Source: Limnephilus marmoratus (taxonomy: Eukaryota; Arthropoda; Insecta; Trichoptera; Limnephilidae). From it: DNA of 64,000 bases. Positions 1 through 12,478 of the stretch are shown here, piece by piece. A program made the translations under genes and the position numbers. Under the pieces are notes generated by a model. The model saw nothing but the letters and a program-made list of their open reading frames with translations. It was not told the origin of the DNA and made no database searches. How positions within the stretch are numbered: position 1 is the first letter of the stretch; every line of letters starts with the position of its first letter. The stretch is taken from contig OU862923.1 of the NCBI GenBank assembly GCA_917880885.1, positions 21,488,770 to 21,552,769 on the forward strand, read 5' to 3'.

Positions 1-23
1 TAGCCAGTTACGTTTTGTATATC

Positions 24-453
24 TAAAGGCTCGATGACATACGGCGAGTTTACAAGCTACTATCTACTAAATTTAAAAGCGGGTAAATCGGCGAGTGAGA
101 TTGTCATGATGACACACAAAACTATCCACTCGCTCAGAAGCATAGGAAACTGAAGCCGCTACTAGCGCCAGTAACAAGAATAACGACGCCTGCGTGAACT
201 AATTCTTCAGATGTGTGACAGTCGAAATCAGCTGTTTATCGGAAGCCATGTTGGAAACATAAATAAACCAATCATGAGCAAGCGTGTAGGCGAGTAAAGT
301 TGACGACCTTTCAACTTTTTTTCGTAGATTGTCAACAATCTGCTAGTCGCTGCTAGTTAGCAAGTAACACGATGACACTGGACGATTTTACTAACAGATA
401 GTGAATTTCCCAGATAGTAGCTTGTAAACTCGCCGTGTGTCATCGAGGCTTTA
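24..453. mobile_element. MITE with about 42-bp terminal inverted repeats and TA duplication
   Basis: The left end 24-66 and the right end 411-453 are reverse complements, with about two mismatches, around the core ggcgagtttacaagctacta. A TA dinucleotide bounds both ends, which fits a Tc1/mariner-type non-autonomous element of about 0.43 kb. There is no coding content. Confidence 0.75.
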
Positions 454-1367
454 AACACAGTGCAGGTCTGTATCACCCTGTAGAAGCAAGAGAGAGCAGT
501 GCGCGCACATTTTCTTTCTCTCCTCTTATCACATAGATGGAGCTAAAAAAGGTTTACTTTAGTCGTGTGGTCTAAAGCACACTCGTTTTTTCTGATTTGA
601 GTTATATGTATGCACAGCTGTGCTTTTATTTTTATTGATATTATTACAATAATATTTCAGAAATATCCAGATATACACTTTCATATTATATATTATATCC
701 CCTAGTACTTAATAATCCCTTTCTCTGACTGTAATAAATTTAAAGATAATCCCGAGCTGTTTCTCGAATCATCCTGCAATCCTTTTATTATTCAATTTAT
801 TTAACGTGATCGTCCTATCTCCCTCCTTCCCTCTTACACCCTTCTCAGACCTGAGTTTAAACGGATTTTCGCAATTACATTAAAAGCAAACTGATGTTTC
901 CTGCCACGTTTCAAAATACAGGAACCTATCTCTATCTCTACTCGAGTATTCAATCAAAGTTCTTTTGTTTTTGTAAATTAGTATCAATTACGTCTTGATT
1001 AAGCCGCATTCGTGTTTTCATTAACAAAGTTTTGCGTTCATATTTATTATTCGCCGCTCGAAAATGTTTAAGATTCACGATAATCTTTTTAGGCTTTATT
1101 AATCATTATTAAAATTATTCGCAGTTATTCTGTAGTTTTCCGAGTTACCGCAGTCGAGACAGCCACTTAATTCTGAAAACTTTATTGTATTAATTAATTA
1201 TTAGGGATTAGCCTGTCCTAAGATGGTTTCGGCACCAAAATGTTCCTTGTTAATTTAATTCATAATTTTATCAAAAATTTCCTTTCTCTCGAACGAATGA
1301 AAGAGCTAAATACAAAGTTGGCCTTGCTTGGAAAGAATACGTATTGATTTATTTATTGGTTGCAAAA
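454..1367. other. Non-coding AT-rich stretch
   Basis: I see no gene, TIR or RNA signal here, only AT-rich sequence with a short pyrimidine-rich patch near 505-535. Confidence 0.5.
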
Positions 1368-1543
1368 TAAGGGGCCATCCATAAATTACGTCACACCTTA
1401 AGGGGGGGAGGGGAGTGGAGAAGTATGACAAGGGGTATGGGTGGTCATCAGCTCTGTGACGTCACATGTAAAAATCTAAACAGGTAGAGGGGGGGTCAAA
1501 AAATCATGAAATTCGTGTGACGTAATTTATGGATGGCCCCTTA
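1368..1543. mobile_element. Short MITE (TA-flanked, perfect inverted ends)
   Basis: The ends ggggccatccataaattacg (1371-1390) and its reverse complement near 1521-1540 match exactly and extend through gtcacac. TA lies at 1368-1369 and 1542-1543. The element is about 172 bp with a G-rich centre. A fragment of the same family occurs at about 17614-17647, and a related one at 61655-61858. The family type is widespread in insects (family knowledge). Confidence 0.8.
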
Positions 1544-1544
1544 T

Positions 1545-1879
1545 AGTTGAAGCGCGGAACATATGCTAGGTTGCATACTTAAACATTACCGACAGTAATT
1601 TCCTTATAAGACGTAACTGAGAAACAGCCCTAGGCCGACTAGTACAGGCCTAGACGCGCCACCGCCAAATTACGCTAAGTAAACTTCAACGTTTAAAATA
1701 CGTTAATTACTTTCTTTATTTAATATGCTTGCAGTGAAACAACACACAAATCAGCAGTAACAACGAGTATCAACAACAATCGCTGTCATTGACAAAATGT
1801 CGTTGCTCGATGTAACTGATATGATCACGTGGCAGACCTGTACTGTATTCGGCCTTGGAAACAGTCTATTAACTTTTCT
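1545..1879. other. Non-coding, nothing recognised
   Basis: No coding frame, TIR or tRNA-like signal is seen in this stretch. Confidence 0.4.
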
Positions 1880-1975
1880 TTATCACCGTTGTGATTTGAA
1901 ACTCAATGAAACGGAAACGAGTGACACTAAAAGAGACAAACACACATTCAGCCGGCGAGAAAATGAGATAGAATG
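1880..1975 (+). repeat. Copy of an interspersed repeat (family with 63186-63475)
   Basis: This stretch carries tgatttgaaactcaatgaaa and agagacaaacacacattcag, followed by gcgagaaaatgagatagaat. The same order is found as reverse complement in the tandem units at 63232-63475. Confidence 0.6.
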
Positions 1976-2054
1976 AAACTTTACCTACGAAGCGTTGCGC
2001 TCTTTCAAGCTGCGCGCATTGGCCGCTTTGATTATGAGCTCACTTTTGAGATTG

Positions 2055-2560
2055 TGTGGGTGAAGGTTTCACTTCTACTGCGTGTGAACTGCACTCGATT
2101 TTTTTTTTGCGAAAAAGAAACAGCGAACGTTGATAAAATTTGAATATACAAAAAAAATTAGAGTGCATAATTTACACCCGATAGAAGTGAAACTAGAAAG
2201 TCGCTAGATGTCGCTTTCTTTTGCCAGTTTATTTTAAAGTGGTTTGAAGATTGGATATTGATTTAAAAAAACAAAATGTTTATTTTTTTGGATTTCGTAG
2301 GATTCGAACCTCCGTCCGCTGGATTTCTTTGGCCGCTGAGATTTGCGACGCACTATACCGCTGCGCTATGAGACGCGCTCGGCGAGGCGCGAATTTACGC
2401 ATTAGACTCCGACGACCCGTAAAAAAACAAAGCGGCCAATGAGCGCAGACCTATCGTAATTTCCGTTTTATTTCTCAACCAATACTTGAGCGCAGTCTGA
2501 TGCTTCACAGGTGCCGTAGTGCGTCATTTCCGTTTCATCTGAATTTCAAATCACTAACGC
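2055..2560 (-). mobile_element. tRNA-derived SINE-bearing repeat, - orientation
   Basis: Read on the - strand, the middle contains a tRNA-like head with a B box (GGTTCGAATCC, around 2294-2304) and an A-box-like stretch near 2365. The head and both flanks match the + strand copy at 19640-19960, including gatttgaaattcagatgaaa on one side and the gaagtgaaac border on the other. Short inverted copies of the border (around 2055-2105 and 2160-2195) suggest a composite end. A further border fragment lies at about 16775-16830. Confidence 0.6.
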
Positions 2561-2890
2561 GGTAAAGGAAGTTTCACAATTTAAACTTTATTTTTTTACT
2601 TATGTTGAATTTCCTTTTCTAAAGTTGGATGACAACTTTTAAACATGCTGTTGTGTGATCGCTGCCAAACCTACTTAGTATTTTAGAATTTATGTTTCAA
2701 AATGTAACATATTATTAACATGATGAATAAATCCATCAAACATTCTAATGTATTCCTAAATTCGTATATCAAAGGAAATTGTAACAACACTTCAATGTAA
2801 TATTAGTATCCGTTTTCAAATTACCCTTCACATTACGATACGATTGGCACAGAGTTGAGCAGTTGAACATTACTGTATAACTACAAAATA
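2561..2890. other. Non-coding, nothing recognised
   Basis: This is AT-rich sequence without a repeat end or coding frame I can identify. Confidence 0.4.
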
Positions 2891-3310
2891 ATGTACGTAT
2901 CGTTTGGTACAGCAATGAACCAGATAGTAAAGGCAAAGGCTTCAAGATTCAAGTTCGGGCCTTACTTTGTAGTTTTTCTCGGAAAATCGAAGAATAACGG
3001 TAATTTTCATACGACGTATTCATTACCTAATGTGTTGAAATATACCTATGTATTCTGTAGTTATGGTTCCCAGATGAAAACATCAAAATCCCGTAGAAAA
3101 TTCCGGACTTTCGAAAGTTACGGAATTATCAAAGATATGCTCTTATATATATTATCTGCGATGCAGGCACAATATGCCAATGTTGAAAGGATCTTTTCCT
3201 TAGTGGGAACCCATTGGTCAAAATAAAAGAACAGACTTTCTGTAGAGTCTGTCAAGTCGGTTCTCGTAATAATTCTTAATAATAATTCTCTTAATAATTA
3301 TTTAAAAAAT
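2891..3310 (+). pseudogene. Remnant of a hAT transposase C-terminus
   Basis: An open frame (2891-3226) ends in AQYANVERIFSLVGTHWSK, and after a stop the same alignment goes on as NRLSVESVKS. This is the C-terminal dimerisation region of hAT-family transposases, where a conserved S/A-ANVERxFS motif precedes the RNRLxxE stretch. The N-terminal DNA-binding and catalytic parts are missing, so the copy is dead. The start codon used by the frame has no significance. Confidence 0.7.
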
Positions 3311-3475
3311 ATGACTTGTGAAAAGTTACACAAAACTATTAGGTATTAAAGATTCGGAAATGTTGAATAATATTTCTGGGAGCATTAAATATCAGAAATG
3401 ATGTTTTTACTTTGATTTGTAATAAAAATAATTTGGTTTATTTCATTTTTTATATCAATCTCCACTTAATTATAG

Positions 3476-3572
3476 GAATTCCGGACTGTTTAGGATTTCC
3501 CCCGCATTCCGCACAAAGACCTATATTTCCGGACTTGTCCGAAAAATTCCGGACGTATGGCAACCCTAACTG
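3476..3572. mobile_element. Terminal end of a hAT element
   Basis: The sequence ends in ggacgtatggcaaccct, the reverse complement of the hAT-type terminus that starts CAGGGTTGCCATACG. It lies 170 bases after the transposase remnant and is probably the right end of the same old element. I could not find the left end. Confidence 0.55.
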
Positions 3573-3754
3573 TAGTACAGTGTAGTTCTGACTTATCACC
3601 AGAGATTTCACTCGTTTACGAAAGTATCTAGTTCAGACATATCGCAAGAGATGTCTCTGATTTGGGTCTAGCCCGAACGTTTACAAAAATAGCCGAGCAG
3701 CTATTTCTAGTATCAATAGATACTGTATAAATATTCGTCATTTTGGAAAGCGTG

Positions 3755-4190
3755 AATGGGTACCGCCGCGCCGGGGACCATTTATTGGATAACCAACACC
3801 TCTGCTATAGTTCACCTCAAGTGATTCGCTACGCTAAGGGGTACCCGAGTTCGTGGGGTGAGGTTTGTCAAGTTCTTGGCGTCCGATGTGTCTGCCCAAC
3901 TGCTGCGTGGCGGCCCGGATCGAGAGAGATGGGTTGAGGAGGTCTTTTAACCTCTCCAGCCAGAATCCCTCAACCCATCGCCTTGCGCTGATATTGAAGG
4001 GATGGATTCAAACGTCTATCACTCCTGGACACACTGCCCCCAGATTTCTACCCACCCCGCTTATCTATTTCCTTCCAGGTCTTCCTTTTCTTCCTCTCCT
4101 TAAAAATCCTCCAAGTAGCATACCTTTAGATGACTGAGGTCCTGAGAGAAATTATTTTCCTCAGGGCCTCCTGTGTAGAACCAAAGACTA
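3755..4190 (+). repeat. Composite interspersed repeat (modules Ya and Yb)
   Basis: Module Ya (about 3755-3870; accatttattggataaccaa then cacctctg) recurs at 30425-30520 and, inverted, at 58940-59035. Module Yb (about 3897-4190; ctgcgtggcggcccgg, later ctctccagcc and a pyrimidine-rich end) recurs at 55370-55570 and, inverted, at 57500-57745. The short open frames in it are not conserved between copies. Its class is unknown. Confidence 0.6.
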
Positions 4191-4228
4191 AAAAACAGTA
4201 GCCTGTAGTAAATAAGATATTTATTCTA

Positions 4229-4579
4229 AACTTGCTGATTCCCGGCATGCGTTGCTATGCCATTTAATAAAGAAATTGTTTCTCCCAGCATGTCCTTTCC
4301 CATTCGTCCCGTTCCCCTTCCGCCTCCCCTCCTCCCGAGTTCCACCCTCCCGCATTCCATTAATTCAGTCCCGTTACATTCAATTTTCAAAGAGCTCGCG
4401 TGCCACCTATTGCAAGTTTTTATACAAATTTCGTAATGCCAGAGCTCACCAGTAGTTTTATACAAACCTTCTCCTGACAATAACGAACACAACAAAAAAA
4501 GAATTATCCTATTAGGTGCAGTCGTTCGGGAGTTATGCGCGTACATACATTTCGGCGATTCATTTTTATTTATATAGAT
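4229..4579 (+). repeat. Copy of interspersed repeat family Z
   Basis: The family starts ACTAGCTGGTACCCGGCATG, contains a long CT-rich tract and ends near gcgattcatttttatttata then gat. This copy has a diverged start (aacttgctgattcccggcatg). Better copies are at 32882, 33318 and 35139. The ACTAGCTG(G)xACCCGG start is very common in arthropod genomes, but I cannot assign its class. Open frames in the CT tract are artefacts. Confidence 0.65.
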
Positions 4580-5324
4580 CACGAATCGTAAATAATTAAG
4601 ATTTGTAATCTCAACCAATCTCGAGTTTCGTTGAAGACGTCTGAACATTACATCAATACATTAATTGCCTTGCGATTTGTTTTGTTAATAATGACTATAC
4701 TACCTGTTAATTTATGCCATGTTCCTTGTTTTGTTTTGTTTGTCTTTAACTGTTTCAATGCTTTACTGGATGAACTGAACTCAATTTTTTTTTCCCTATC
4801 CCCATACGGGGGTGTGCTGGACCTCGTCCCTGCTTCATCTTTAGTTACATTACTAATTTTGCAGATCCTTCTCAAATCTATCTGCGCCTTCCCCAATGAC
4901 ATGTGCAGGCTTGAGGCTTGATCAGACGACCTTGACTATCCTTTGTCCTGCCTCTGACTACCCAACGCTGAATTTTCTTTTAGTCTTCGGGTATTTTACC
5001 CCAAATATTCAGTTAACATTCTTTTAGGCTTCACTGAGTGGTTGGCTAGGGGACACGGAAGCTAAGTGTAGTTTATGATCAGACCGAAAGCCATTCACAT
5101 TTTTTGTTGGTACTTGCCAATTGATTTGAGATTTATTGTATTACTTATGTTCTCTATTTTATGCAGGTGCTTGCGGGTTTTTACAGATGCAATGCCGCCT
5201 CATGGAGCTTCATGAATGAGTTTTTCTTTTGCCCTGTTTAATTTATCTTTGTCTTACTAACCTATTTTTTGCATTTTGTTTTTCCTGTTAAGCACTTGCA
5301 TACTGCTTACTAACAACGTATGCA
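4580..5324. other. Non-coding, no gene recognised
   Basis: The sequence is T-rich with scattered short frames on both strands, none with a recognisable domain. Confidence 0.4.
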
Positions 5325-5415
5325 TGGACACTGGAGGTCTAGATTCGTTCAAAATAAATAAATGTAGCTTCGTTTAACAAAAAAAATTAGAATCTTGCGA
5401 GAGCCTTGAAGGAGT
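5325..5415 (+). repeat. Interspersed repeat tail (family with 50820-50910)
   Basis: The stretch reads ggaggtctagattcgttcaa then aataaataaatgtagcttcg. Its reverse complement, with moderate divergence, is at about 50820-50910. The AATAAATAAATG end suggests the 3' tail of a retroelement. Confidence 0.45.
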
Positions 5416-6273
5416 AACCATCAGTTACTTATACCAGGGCGGGTAAGAGGTGGATTACCTCCACTGAACATTACATCAAACTCCCACTCAAAGGGATTGA
5501 AGAAAATTGCGTATAGGTACTTAATTCTTAATAAGTAGAGCTCCTAGATTGGTGAGTGCCCTGGTGAAATTCCACCGTTTGGAATCGAAAATGTGCTTGA
5601 GAAGGCTATAGTTCTGTTTAGTGAAAAATAAAATTTAAACATCTCCACATTTTACAACTTTAAGTATTGAATTCATTCAAGACGGCAAAAGGCATTACAA
5701 TAATTCGCCTTTCTCCCGACAAAGTGGAGTGGCACCGAAAAGGAGGACATTTGACATAGAGTGACACAAACAAAGCCATTTTTACACCGAGAGTAAAAAG
5801 ACTCCTGCCGTGCACAAAGGTTTAATGGCTCCGCGCGACGCTCGCTGCCAAATGGCTCCCATTTCGAAAATCGTTCCGCGAGACCGTTACGAAATATGTA
5901 GCATATTAAAATAAATGTAAGCGGCATGAAAGTATTTTATTTCGTCAATTATCTCGCATGGAGTTTTAAATGTTAACATTTTAAGATCTTGACATTTAAT
6001 TGCTAACATGGTCTGTCAAACAGCATGCACAAATTAATAAAGATGTCCAGATAAATATTTTGGGCAGATTTTTTCATGTTTATGCAATATGTTGAAGGCA
6101 GTAAGTGGTGTATAATAAATCCCGTCCCTAGAATAATAATACCTATATTTATTGGTTGGGTCATCTGCAGTAGTGGACCTACCAATCCACGACACCAGTT
6201 AAAAGTTCAGAAAAGGTATACAACATAATTGCTAAATAATAAAATAGATGTCTAAAATTGCTATCTGTCATTG
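5416..6273. other. Non-coding, nothing recognised
   Basis: Short antisense frames (for example 5673-5927) have no recognisable domain or splice context, so I support no gene. Confidence 0.4.
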
Positions 6274-6771
6274 GTTTAAATCAGGACTTTCCAACCAGGG
6301 GGGTAGATAAATGTCAGGGGGGGGCGTAATAGGTTTTAACCATAGCTCTAGCAAAGACTGAACCCAGAATCGACCAACTGGTACAGAGCATGCAAGCTCA
6401 AGTATCTCATTAGCACTTTAAAAGTTTATATTTTTTGTTCTAAAATTACTTTGAAAGTTGTTAGACATTATCTAATTATAAAAATATAATTTAAATAAAT
6501 AAAAAATAATAATAATATGTATAATTAAAAGAAAACTAAGAAATGTAAAAGTAATTAATAATTAAAAGTGTACCTAATCTTCTATTAAAGATCCATAATA
6601 AATAAATATATTGTATCTGTATTGTACGTATTTGATTTTCAAATAAATAATTTAGTTAATATAAAAAATGTGTTTCTTATTTTTGTTGAAACTTAATTAA
6701 GGGGGCATGAAAATATTTTTTTGGTTCGGGGAGGCTCGGCGAAATAAAGGTTGGGAAACCCTGGTTTAAAT
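6274..6771. mobile_element. Non-autonomous hAT element with 8-bp target duplication
   Basis: The element 6282-6763 starts caggactttccaacc and ends ggttgggaaaccctg, imperfect inverted hAT ends. It is flanked by a perfect 8-bp duplication, gtttaaat, at 6274-6281 and 6764-6771. The interior is AT-rich and non-coding. Confidence 0.85.
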
Positions 6772-8060
6772 GTTCTAACGGGCGTAGGCTAAGAGTTCAT
6801 AGTTCCATGGGCGTAGGTATCAGGTACACGACGCTTCTTCATGTAGAAACCAGCAACGCTAATGCAGTAAATAACTCACCAATAACTCGCGCGATCACAA
6901 CATGAAAAATGTATCCACTTCTTTCGTAATTCTTTGCTAACATACAAAACTAATTCATTGATTTTTCATTAATCTTTTATTAACAGTTTACGTATAAGTT
7001 TTTTTTATAATATTTCAAAATTTCTCTTTATATCTCCACACATTTTCTTACTTATTATTATTACTCATATATTCATTAGTGAAGATTAAAAATCGTTCTC
7101 ATCCCAGGCGAAATTACTATATATTTTATTTATTTATTAATCTGTATATAATTTAATTATAACTTATCACACTTATCGTAAAGCACGGCGAATGTCTTAA
7201 TAAACAAATAAATAAGACACGTATTATTATTTTATTTTTTTACTAGTAGTTTTGTAGGTACTATCCGATCAGGCCCGACTTCCAACACTCGTTTTACTTA
7301 TAATAAAACGGTTCCATGTTCCATGACAAGATACAACAATGACAAACAGAACATTCAAGAAAAGTGCAGAAAAAATTGCATCCCAATAAACTAACTTTTT
7401 TATTCTCTTACCAAAAAACGTGCATTGAAACATTAAGCATGATACATATTTATTTATGCCATCCTAATTCACATCACACCTCAAGTGAACAATTTCTAAA
7501 AGTGTTTTTTTTTTTCACTTTCATTGTCGGTGGCAAAGTTTTTCGGATCCCAATTTAAAAGTCTTTAACTTTGAAAGCAATATCTTTTATAAACCACCAA
7601 AGTATAAAGTTAATGCTTTTCGTAAGCTCCTCTAGATTTGAAAGCATTTATTATTTTGCTACGATGCTTAGTCTTAGTTAAGAAAAGCTCAAATCTTAGT
7701 GCTAGGGCAGGGATTATTTTGTTTTCTGATGGAAATGTATATTTTATTTTGTTATAACTATTAATAGTGATATAGAGAATGTCAGCAGAGTTCCTGTAAG
7801 TCATAATCCCATTGTTCTATCTTCCATCACCTGATTCCTTTGACAGTTATCCAGTCCCTGTAATTAAGTTCACCAGGGTTGACATTGAGTGTTTAGCGAC
7901 TGGCTCCTCAGATATCTGAGCCTTCTTCCCATCAAAGCTGGACATTGGCATCGTAGATATAAATTATATGTGTTTCTTCAAATACATCATGGACAATCTT
8001 CCTTCAGCCATTGGTAAAAAAAAACCACATGTTTCGCATGAGGTTGCGGTGTAATACTAA
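6772..8060. other. Non-coding, AT-rich
   Basis: I see no gene here, only A/T runs and (TTTA)n-like stretches around 7120-7140. Confidence 0.45.
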
Positions 8061-8510
8061 TATTCGGTAATTTAACAGTTGATCCCCCGACAGTTGTCCC
8101 CTCGAAATAATTATTATAAAATTATAATGTTTTGTGCATTATTTATCAATTTCAAACTAGGTATTCCCATTGAAAACATAAATTATAATTACTTGATGAA
8201 AGAATTAAATATATTAAAACTCTCAGATCGAAGAATTATATCCGACTTAATATTTATGTTCAAAATTGTAAATGCTAGAATAGACAGTCCTGATTTAACT
8301 AAGCTCATCGAATTTCATATACCCAATAGAGCAACTCGCTCCAAAATCTTTTTTCATTGTAACAACAACAGGACTGAGTACACGAAACACTCGCTTTTAC
8401 CTAGATTACATGAAGTTAGTAATAGATACGCAGATGTGGCGGATCTATTTAACTGCACGGAAGCTAGGTACAAGAAGGCTATTCTGTCATATATTTTCAA
8501 TCAATATTAA
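8061..8510 (+). pseudogene. C-terminal fragment of a LINE reverse-transcriptase ORF
   Basis: The frame contains ILKLSDRRIISDLIFMFKIV, then IDSPDL, IEFHIPNRATRS and LPRLHEVSNRYADVADLF. This is the C-terminal domain layout of Jockey/CR1-type LINEs: an L.LxxRR..DL.F.YK.. helix, then IDSP.L, a VP...TR block and an NR..N...D.F block. No reverse-transcriptase core precedes it, so this is a 5'-truncated relic. The stop is at 8508-8510. Confidence 0.65.
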
Positions 8511-8640
8511 TTTTATTTATACTATAGTATTGAATGTAATTGTAGCTCTTTGTGTCATTTCTTAATCAAATGCCACAGTTAATTTTTAACTCCTTTTTTT
8601 AATTATTTCTTAAGTACCTACAACAAATATTTTGTGACAT

Positions 8641-9110
8641 GTAATAATAATAATAATAATAATTGGATAATTTATAAAGCGCCGTTTTTGTGAAAAATCA
8701 CCTCAAGGGCGCTGTACAATCTATTAGGAATGCTTAGGTTCTAACTGATTTTACTATTTACAAATGGATACAGAAACATACTTACCTGGCAGGTCACTTC
8801 CGATAAACACACTTTAATTATAAGTTTATGCTTGGAGAAGATACGGCTTTGCACGCGGAGGACATTACAGTTAACACACTGGACATTGCGTGATTTTACA
8901 TTATTTGCTACCCTCATCGCTGTTAGTACCTATTACATTTGTGAATAGATTAGTGGCAAAAGGCAAAAGTAGAGGTATTTATTTTAAAATACTGGAGAAT
9001 TTAGGACTATTGGAGATTAGTGGCAAAAGTATAGTTGATATTTATTTTAAAATACTGGAGAATTTCTGAATCTTTAGGGCTGGAGAATGTTCATGAAATG
9101 ACCTTCACAA
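8641..9110 (+). repeat. Interspersed repeat with (TAA)n start; inverted partner at 57775-58110
   Basis: After a (TAA)n run at 8641-8661, the stretch through caagggcgctgtacaat, tacttacctggcaggtcact and gctttgcacgcggaggacat to ggagaatgttcatgaaatga (ending about 9105) matches the reverse complement of 57775-58110 over most of its length. No coding content is seen. Confidence 0.7.
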
Positions 9111-10345
9111 ACGCTTACATTTTTTTTATTTTATTTATTTATTTATTTTTTCTACGTTTTTACAGGTTAGTTATTTACGGTGTCGCGGGCATTGAAAGTG
9201 AAGGTGAAAGATATATTTATACCGTTAATAAATAAATAAATAGATTATATAAATAAATCGTCTTGAAAAGTACCTTTAAAATAAAAAGTTGGTATGGACG
9301 TCAAAAGTGTCGATTTTTTTCTAATACGCTGGTAAATCTGTACCTACAGTACATGAACAAGTAGTTTTATCGTTGATATATTTGAATGAAAATATATTTT
9401 ATTCAAAATTAAAAGTACATAATAAAAACAACAACAAAAAATAGTCCTTATAAATAAATAAATAACATATTCCTGACATACATACAAGCGTAGCTTTTTA
9501 TGATAGTACATCTTTAAATTTAAAAATATAGATACAATTTACGTAAATTTTACAAAAAAAATTATGAAAATTGAAAAAAAATTTTGGCTTTTCGGCGCTA
9601 CCCATCCCTTCGGGAAGGTATAACCGAATGCATATGCCGAGGGGCCAACTATCGAGGGATCAACTGTCAAGCAAACCTAATATTCATAACAACTTCTTAA
9701 TTTGTATGGTAAAAACTTGTATATGCTAACATGGTTTTGATATCACCGATATTTTTAAAGCTGCATTATACGCATAAGCTATCTTCGTAAAAATTAAAAA
9801 AACTTTACAGATAAAATCGTAATTACTATCCTAAGCGCCCTCTCAATTTATTTTTTATCCTTGTTTCTAACAATTTTGCAAGACGCCGACCTCAAAATCA
9901 TAGGTGTATATAGTTTATAAATATATCATTTTAAGTATACTGTGACTATCATATGATTCTTGGATAAACGCTTTATACAATTTTCTCTTCACCATTTTAA
10001 TTCGATAGCCTAAATACATGTCTAATGTATGTACGAAAATTTGGCTTCACAGTATGAAACAACAACATGCAGATTTTGTTTTCGTGCCAAAAGCGGTAAC
10101 CGTTCACTTTTCAAGTGAGCTTTCATTATTTATACAATGTGTCTGCGACTTCTATGGGACAGAATAAAGAACTGGTCGTGGGTATAATGTAGATGTATTT
10201 ATGTACAGTTTTATCGTCTTTCACTGCCCTGGAACCAGATTGTGTGTCAGAAATTGTTGTTCAGGAACAGCGCGCGGGTCGTGGCTTTCTTCTGATTTCG
10301 TGATTCCAGAAATAAAAGTTTTTGGTTTCTTCATATTATAAACTA
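9111..10345. other. Non-coding, AT-rich
   Basis: I see no gene. A stretch at about 9637-9668 (gaggggccaactatcgaggg) is a diverged inverted match to 8079-8106, which hints at old element ends on either side of this region. Confidence 0.4.
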
Positions 10346-10496
10346 GCTGACCCGGCCACGCGTTGCTGTGACTAATAAAACACAACGTCATCTACTGGAT
10401 GGTTATCCAACCTTTATAAACACCGCCGTCTTTGAGTTTATCGCGAAGAGACAGACAAATGCCGCGGAGGACTTTAATTTATAATATGTAGAGATG
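10346..10496 (+). repeat. Short family-Z-like repeat copy
   Basis: The copy starts actagctgacccggccacgc and ends cggaggactttaatttataa then tatgtagag. The same end occurs again at about 13665-13697, preceded there by gaaaatccgttcagtagttt and an (ACAG) run, so the locus holds two partial copies on either side of the LINE. Confidence 0.6.
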
Positions 10497-10572
10497 GTGT
10501 ATGAAATGCTTGGGGTAACTAACGTATTTAAGTTAATGAGGATTAATACTGTATCCCTCTAAATAACTTTTC

Positions 10573-10583
10573 AATTACCGCAA
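10573..10583 (+). repeat. Left target-site duplication of the LINE
   Basis: The 11-mer aattaccgcaa is repeated exactly at 13300-13310, right after the LINE's (GAA)n tail. Confidence 0.85.
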
Positions 10584-12478
10584 AATTAAAAATCACGGAT
10601 GGATTTCACGCAATCGGTATTCGGGTTGGAAAACTAGCAATATTTAACATCTACAAACCTCCAAATGAAGTATGGCAGACACCAGCACTCCCTCCACACA
10701 ATCACCCGGCGGTGTACGTGGGAGATTTCAACAGCCACCACTTCCTATGGGGCTACTCGACGACCGATAAAGCTGGAGAACAAATCACCGATTGGGCATC
10801 AGCACAGGATTGCCAACTTATTTACGATGCTAAACAAAAGGGGACATTCTTTTCTGCGCGATGGCGTCGTGAATACACGCCCGATTTGTGTTTTGTCTCT
10901 AAAGCGCCGGACGGAAAACCTATGAGGGCCTCGAGAACTGTACTGAATAATTTCCCACATAGCCAACACAGGCCAGTCATGCTAAACATAGGTATACAGA
11001 TTCCATTAATCTCCAGTAACCCGATGCCACGGTGGAATTTAAGACGGGCAAAATGGCGAGAGTTTTCGGAATATGTTGACAGGGTTGTGGATAACATACC
11101 ATCAAAGCCGAATTTCTACGACCGATTTTCGAACATTTTGTTTGTAGCTGCGAAGAAATTCATCCCTAGAGGTTACAGAAAAGTGTATATCCCAACATGG
11201 AGCTCAGAAAGCAAACGCCTTCTAGCTGAATACGAGAGGAATAACGACCCAGACACTGCTTCTGATCTTCTCCAGTCTCTGGATGACGGGCGCATGAACA
11301 GGTGGAACGAACTAATGGAAGAAATGAGTTTCGAACACTCGAGCAGAAAAGCGTGGCAAACACTCAGGCGACTCGGAGCTGCAAATCAGCCAATTAAGAC
11401 AACCCCCAAAGTGTCCCCAAATGCTGTTGCTCACCAACTACTCCGCAGTTCAAAAACAACAACAAGGTCTAACATAAGCCACCAGATCAAAAAATCTCTG
11501 AAAGCGGCGCGGCTAAAATGGCCGGTGAACCCTAACGATGTGGTCGCCGTTACAGCTGATGATGTAGACATCGCCCTCACTTCAACAAAAGCTGGGAAAG
11601 CAGCTGGATGCGACGGAGTTCTTCCAGACTTTTTGAAACATGCTAGGCCACGGACAAAGTTATGGATCGCAAAACTGTTTACTGAAATTTTTAAAACTGG
11701 AGTAATTCCAAATATCTGGAAAAAAACTAAAGTTATTGCGATCCTCAAACCCAACAAGCCACCAGAAGATCCAAACAGCTATCGGCCCATCTCGCTTTTA
11801 AGTACCATGTATAAACTCCTAGAGCGAGTGGTGCTCCGCAGACTTACCCCAATTCTGGAGAAAGTGGTTCCACAAGAGCAAGCTGGCTTCAGACCAGGTC
11901 GTAACTGCTATGACCAGGTGCTAGCTTTGACAACACACATCGAATCTGGATTCCAGAAACGGCTTAAGACTGCGGCAGCGTTCATTGATCTCTCTGCGGC
12001 TTACGACACGGTGTGGCACAAAGGCCTCCTTGTCAAGCTCTACGACACCATAGAGGATGGCAACACAGTACGACTTATTGAGCAACTACTAACTGGCCGT
12101 ACTTTCAGGGTTTTTCTAGGAGGGCTAAAAAGCAAAAAAATGCACCTGAATAATGGCCTTGCCCAAGGCTCAGTGCTGGCCCCATCACTCTTCAATATCT
12201 ATACCCGAGATCTTCCTCACACTGAAGGCAGAAAATTTGCTTACGCAGATGACTTCGCCATCACAGTCCAAGCCAAAACCCTCAATGCAGCAGAAGAGAT
12301 CCTTAATTCTGACCTCAAGGCTATGGAAGAATTTTTCCTCAATTGGCGACTAAAGCCAAATGGGTCGAAAACAGTTGTGACAGCTTTCCATCTCAGTAAT
12401 TCACAGGCAAACGCAAAACTGTTCAGTTTGATGGAAAAAATATTTACCAAGACCCCCATCCCCGCTATCTTGCAATAA
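10584..12478 (+). pseudogene. LINE pol, part 1: endonuclease remnant and reverse transcriptase
   Basis: The frame is open from the truncation point; the in-frame GTG at 10712 is not a real start. The first part carries the end of an apurinic-type endonuclease: VGDFNSHHFLWG and, later, SQHRPVML. The reverse transcriptase follows, with SYRPISLLSTMYKLLER, QAGFRPGRNC, AFIDLSAAYDTVWH, LAQGSVLAPSLF and the catalytic FAYADDFAI (Tyr-Ala-Asp-Asp near residue 511 counted from 10712), then NWRLKPNGSKT. The frame is lost shortly before 12478. The motifs fit the Jockey/CR1 group; the exact clade is uncertain. Confidence 0.85.

Noticed and set aside
3743..4137. Two short frames near module Ya/Yb
   Set aside because: They overlap a dispersed repeat whose other copies do not keep the frames.
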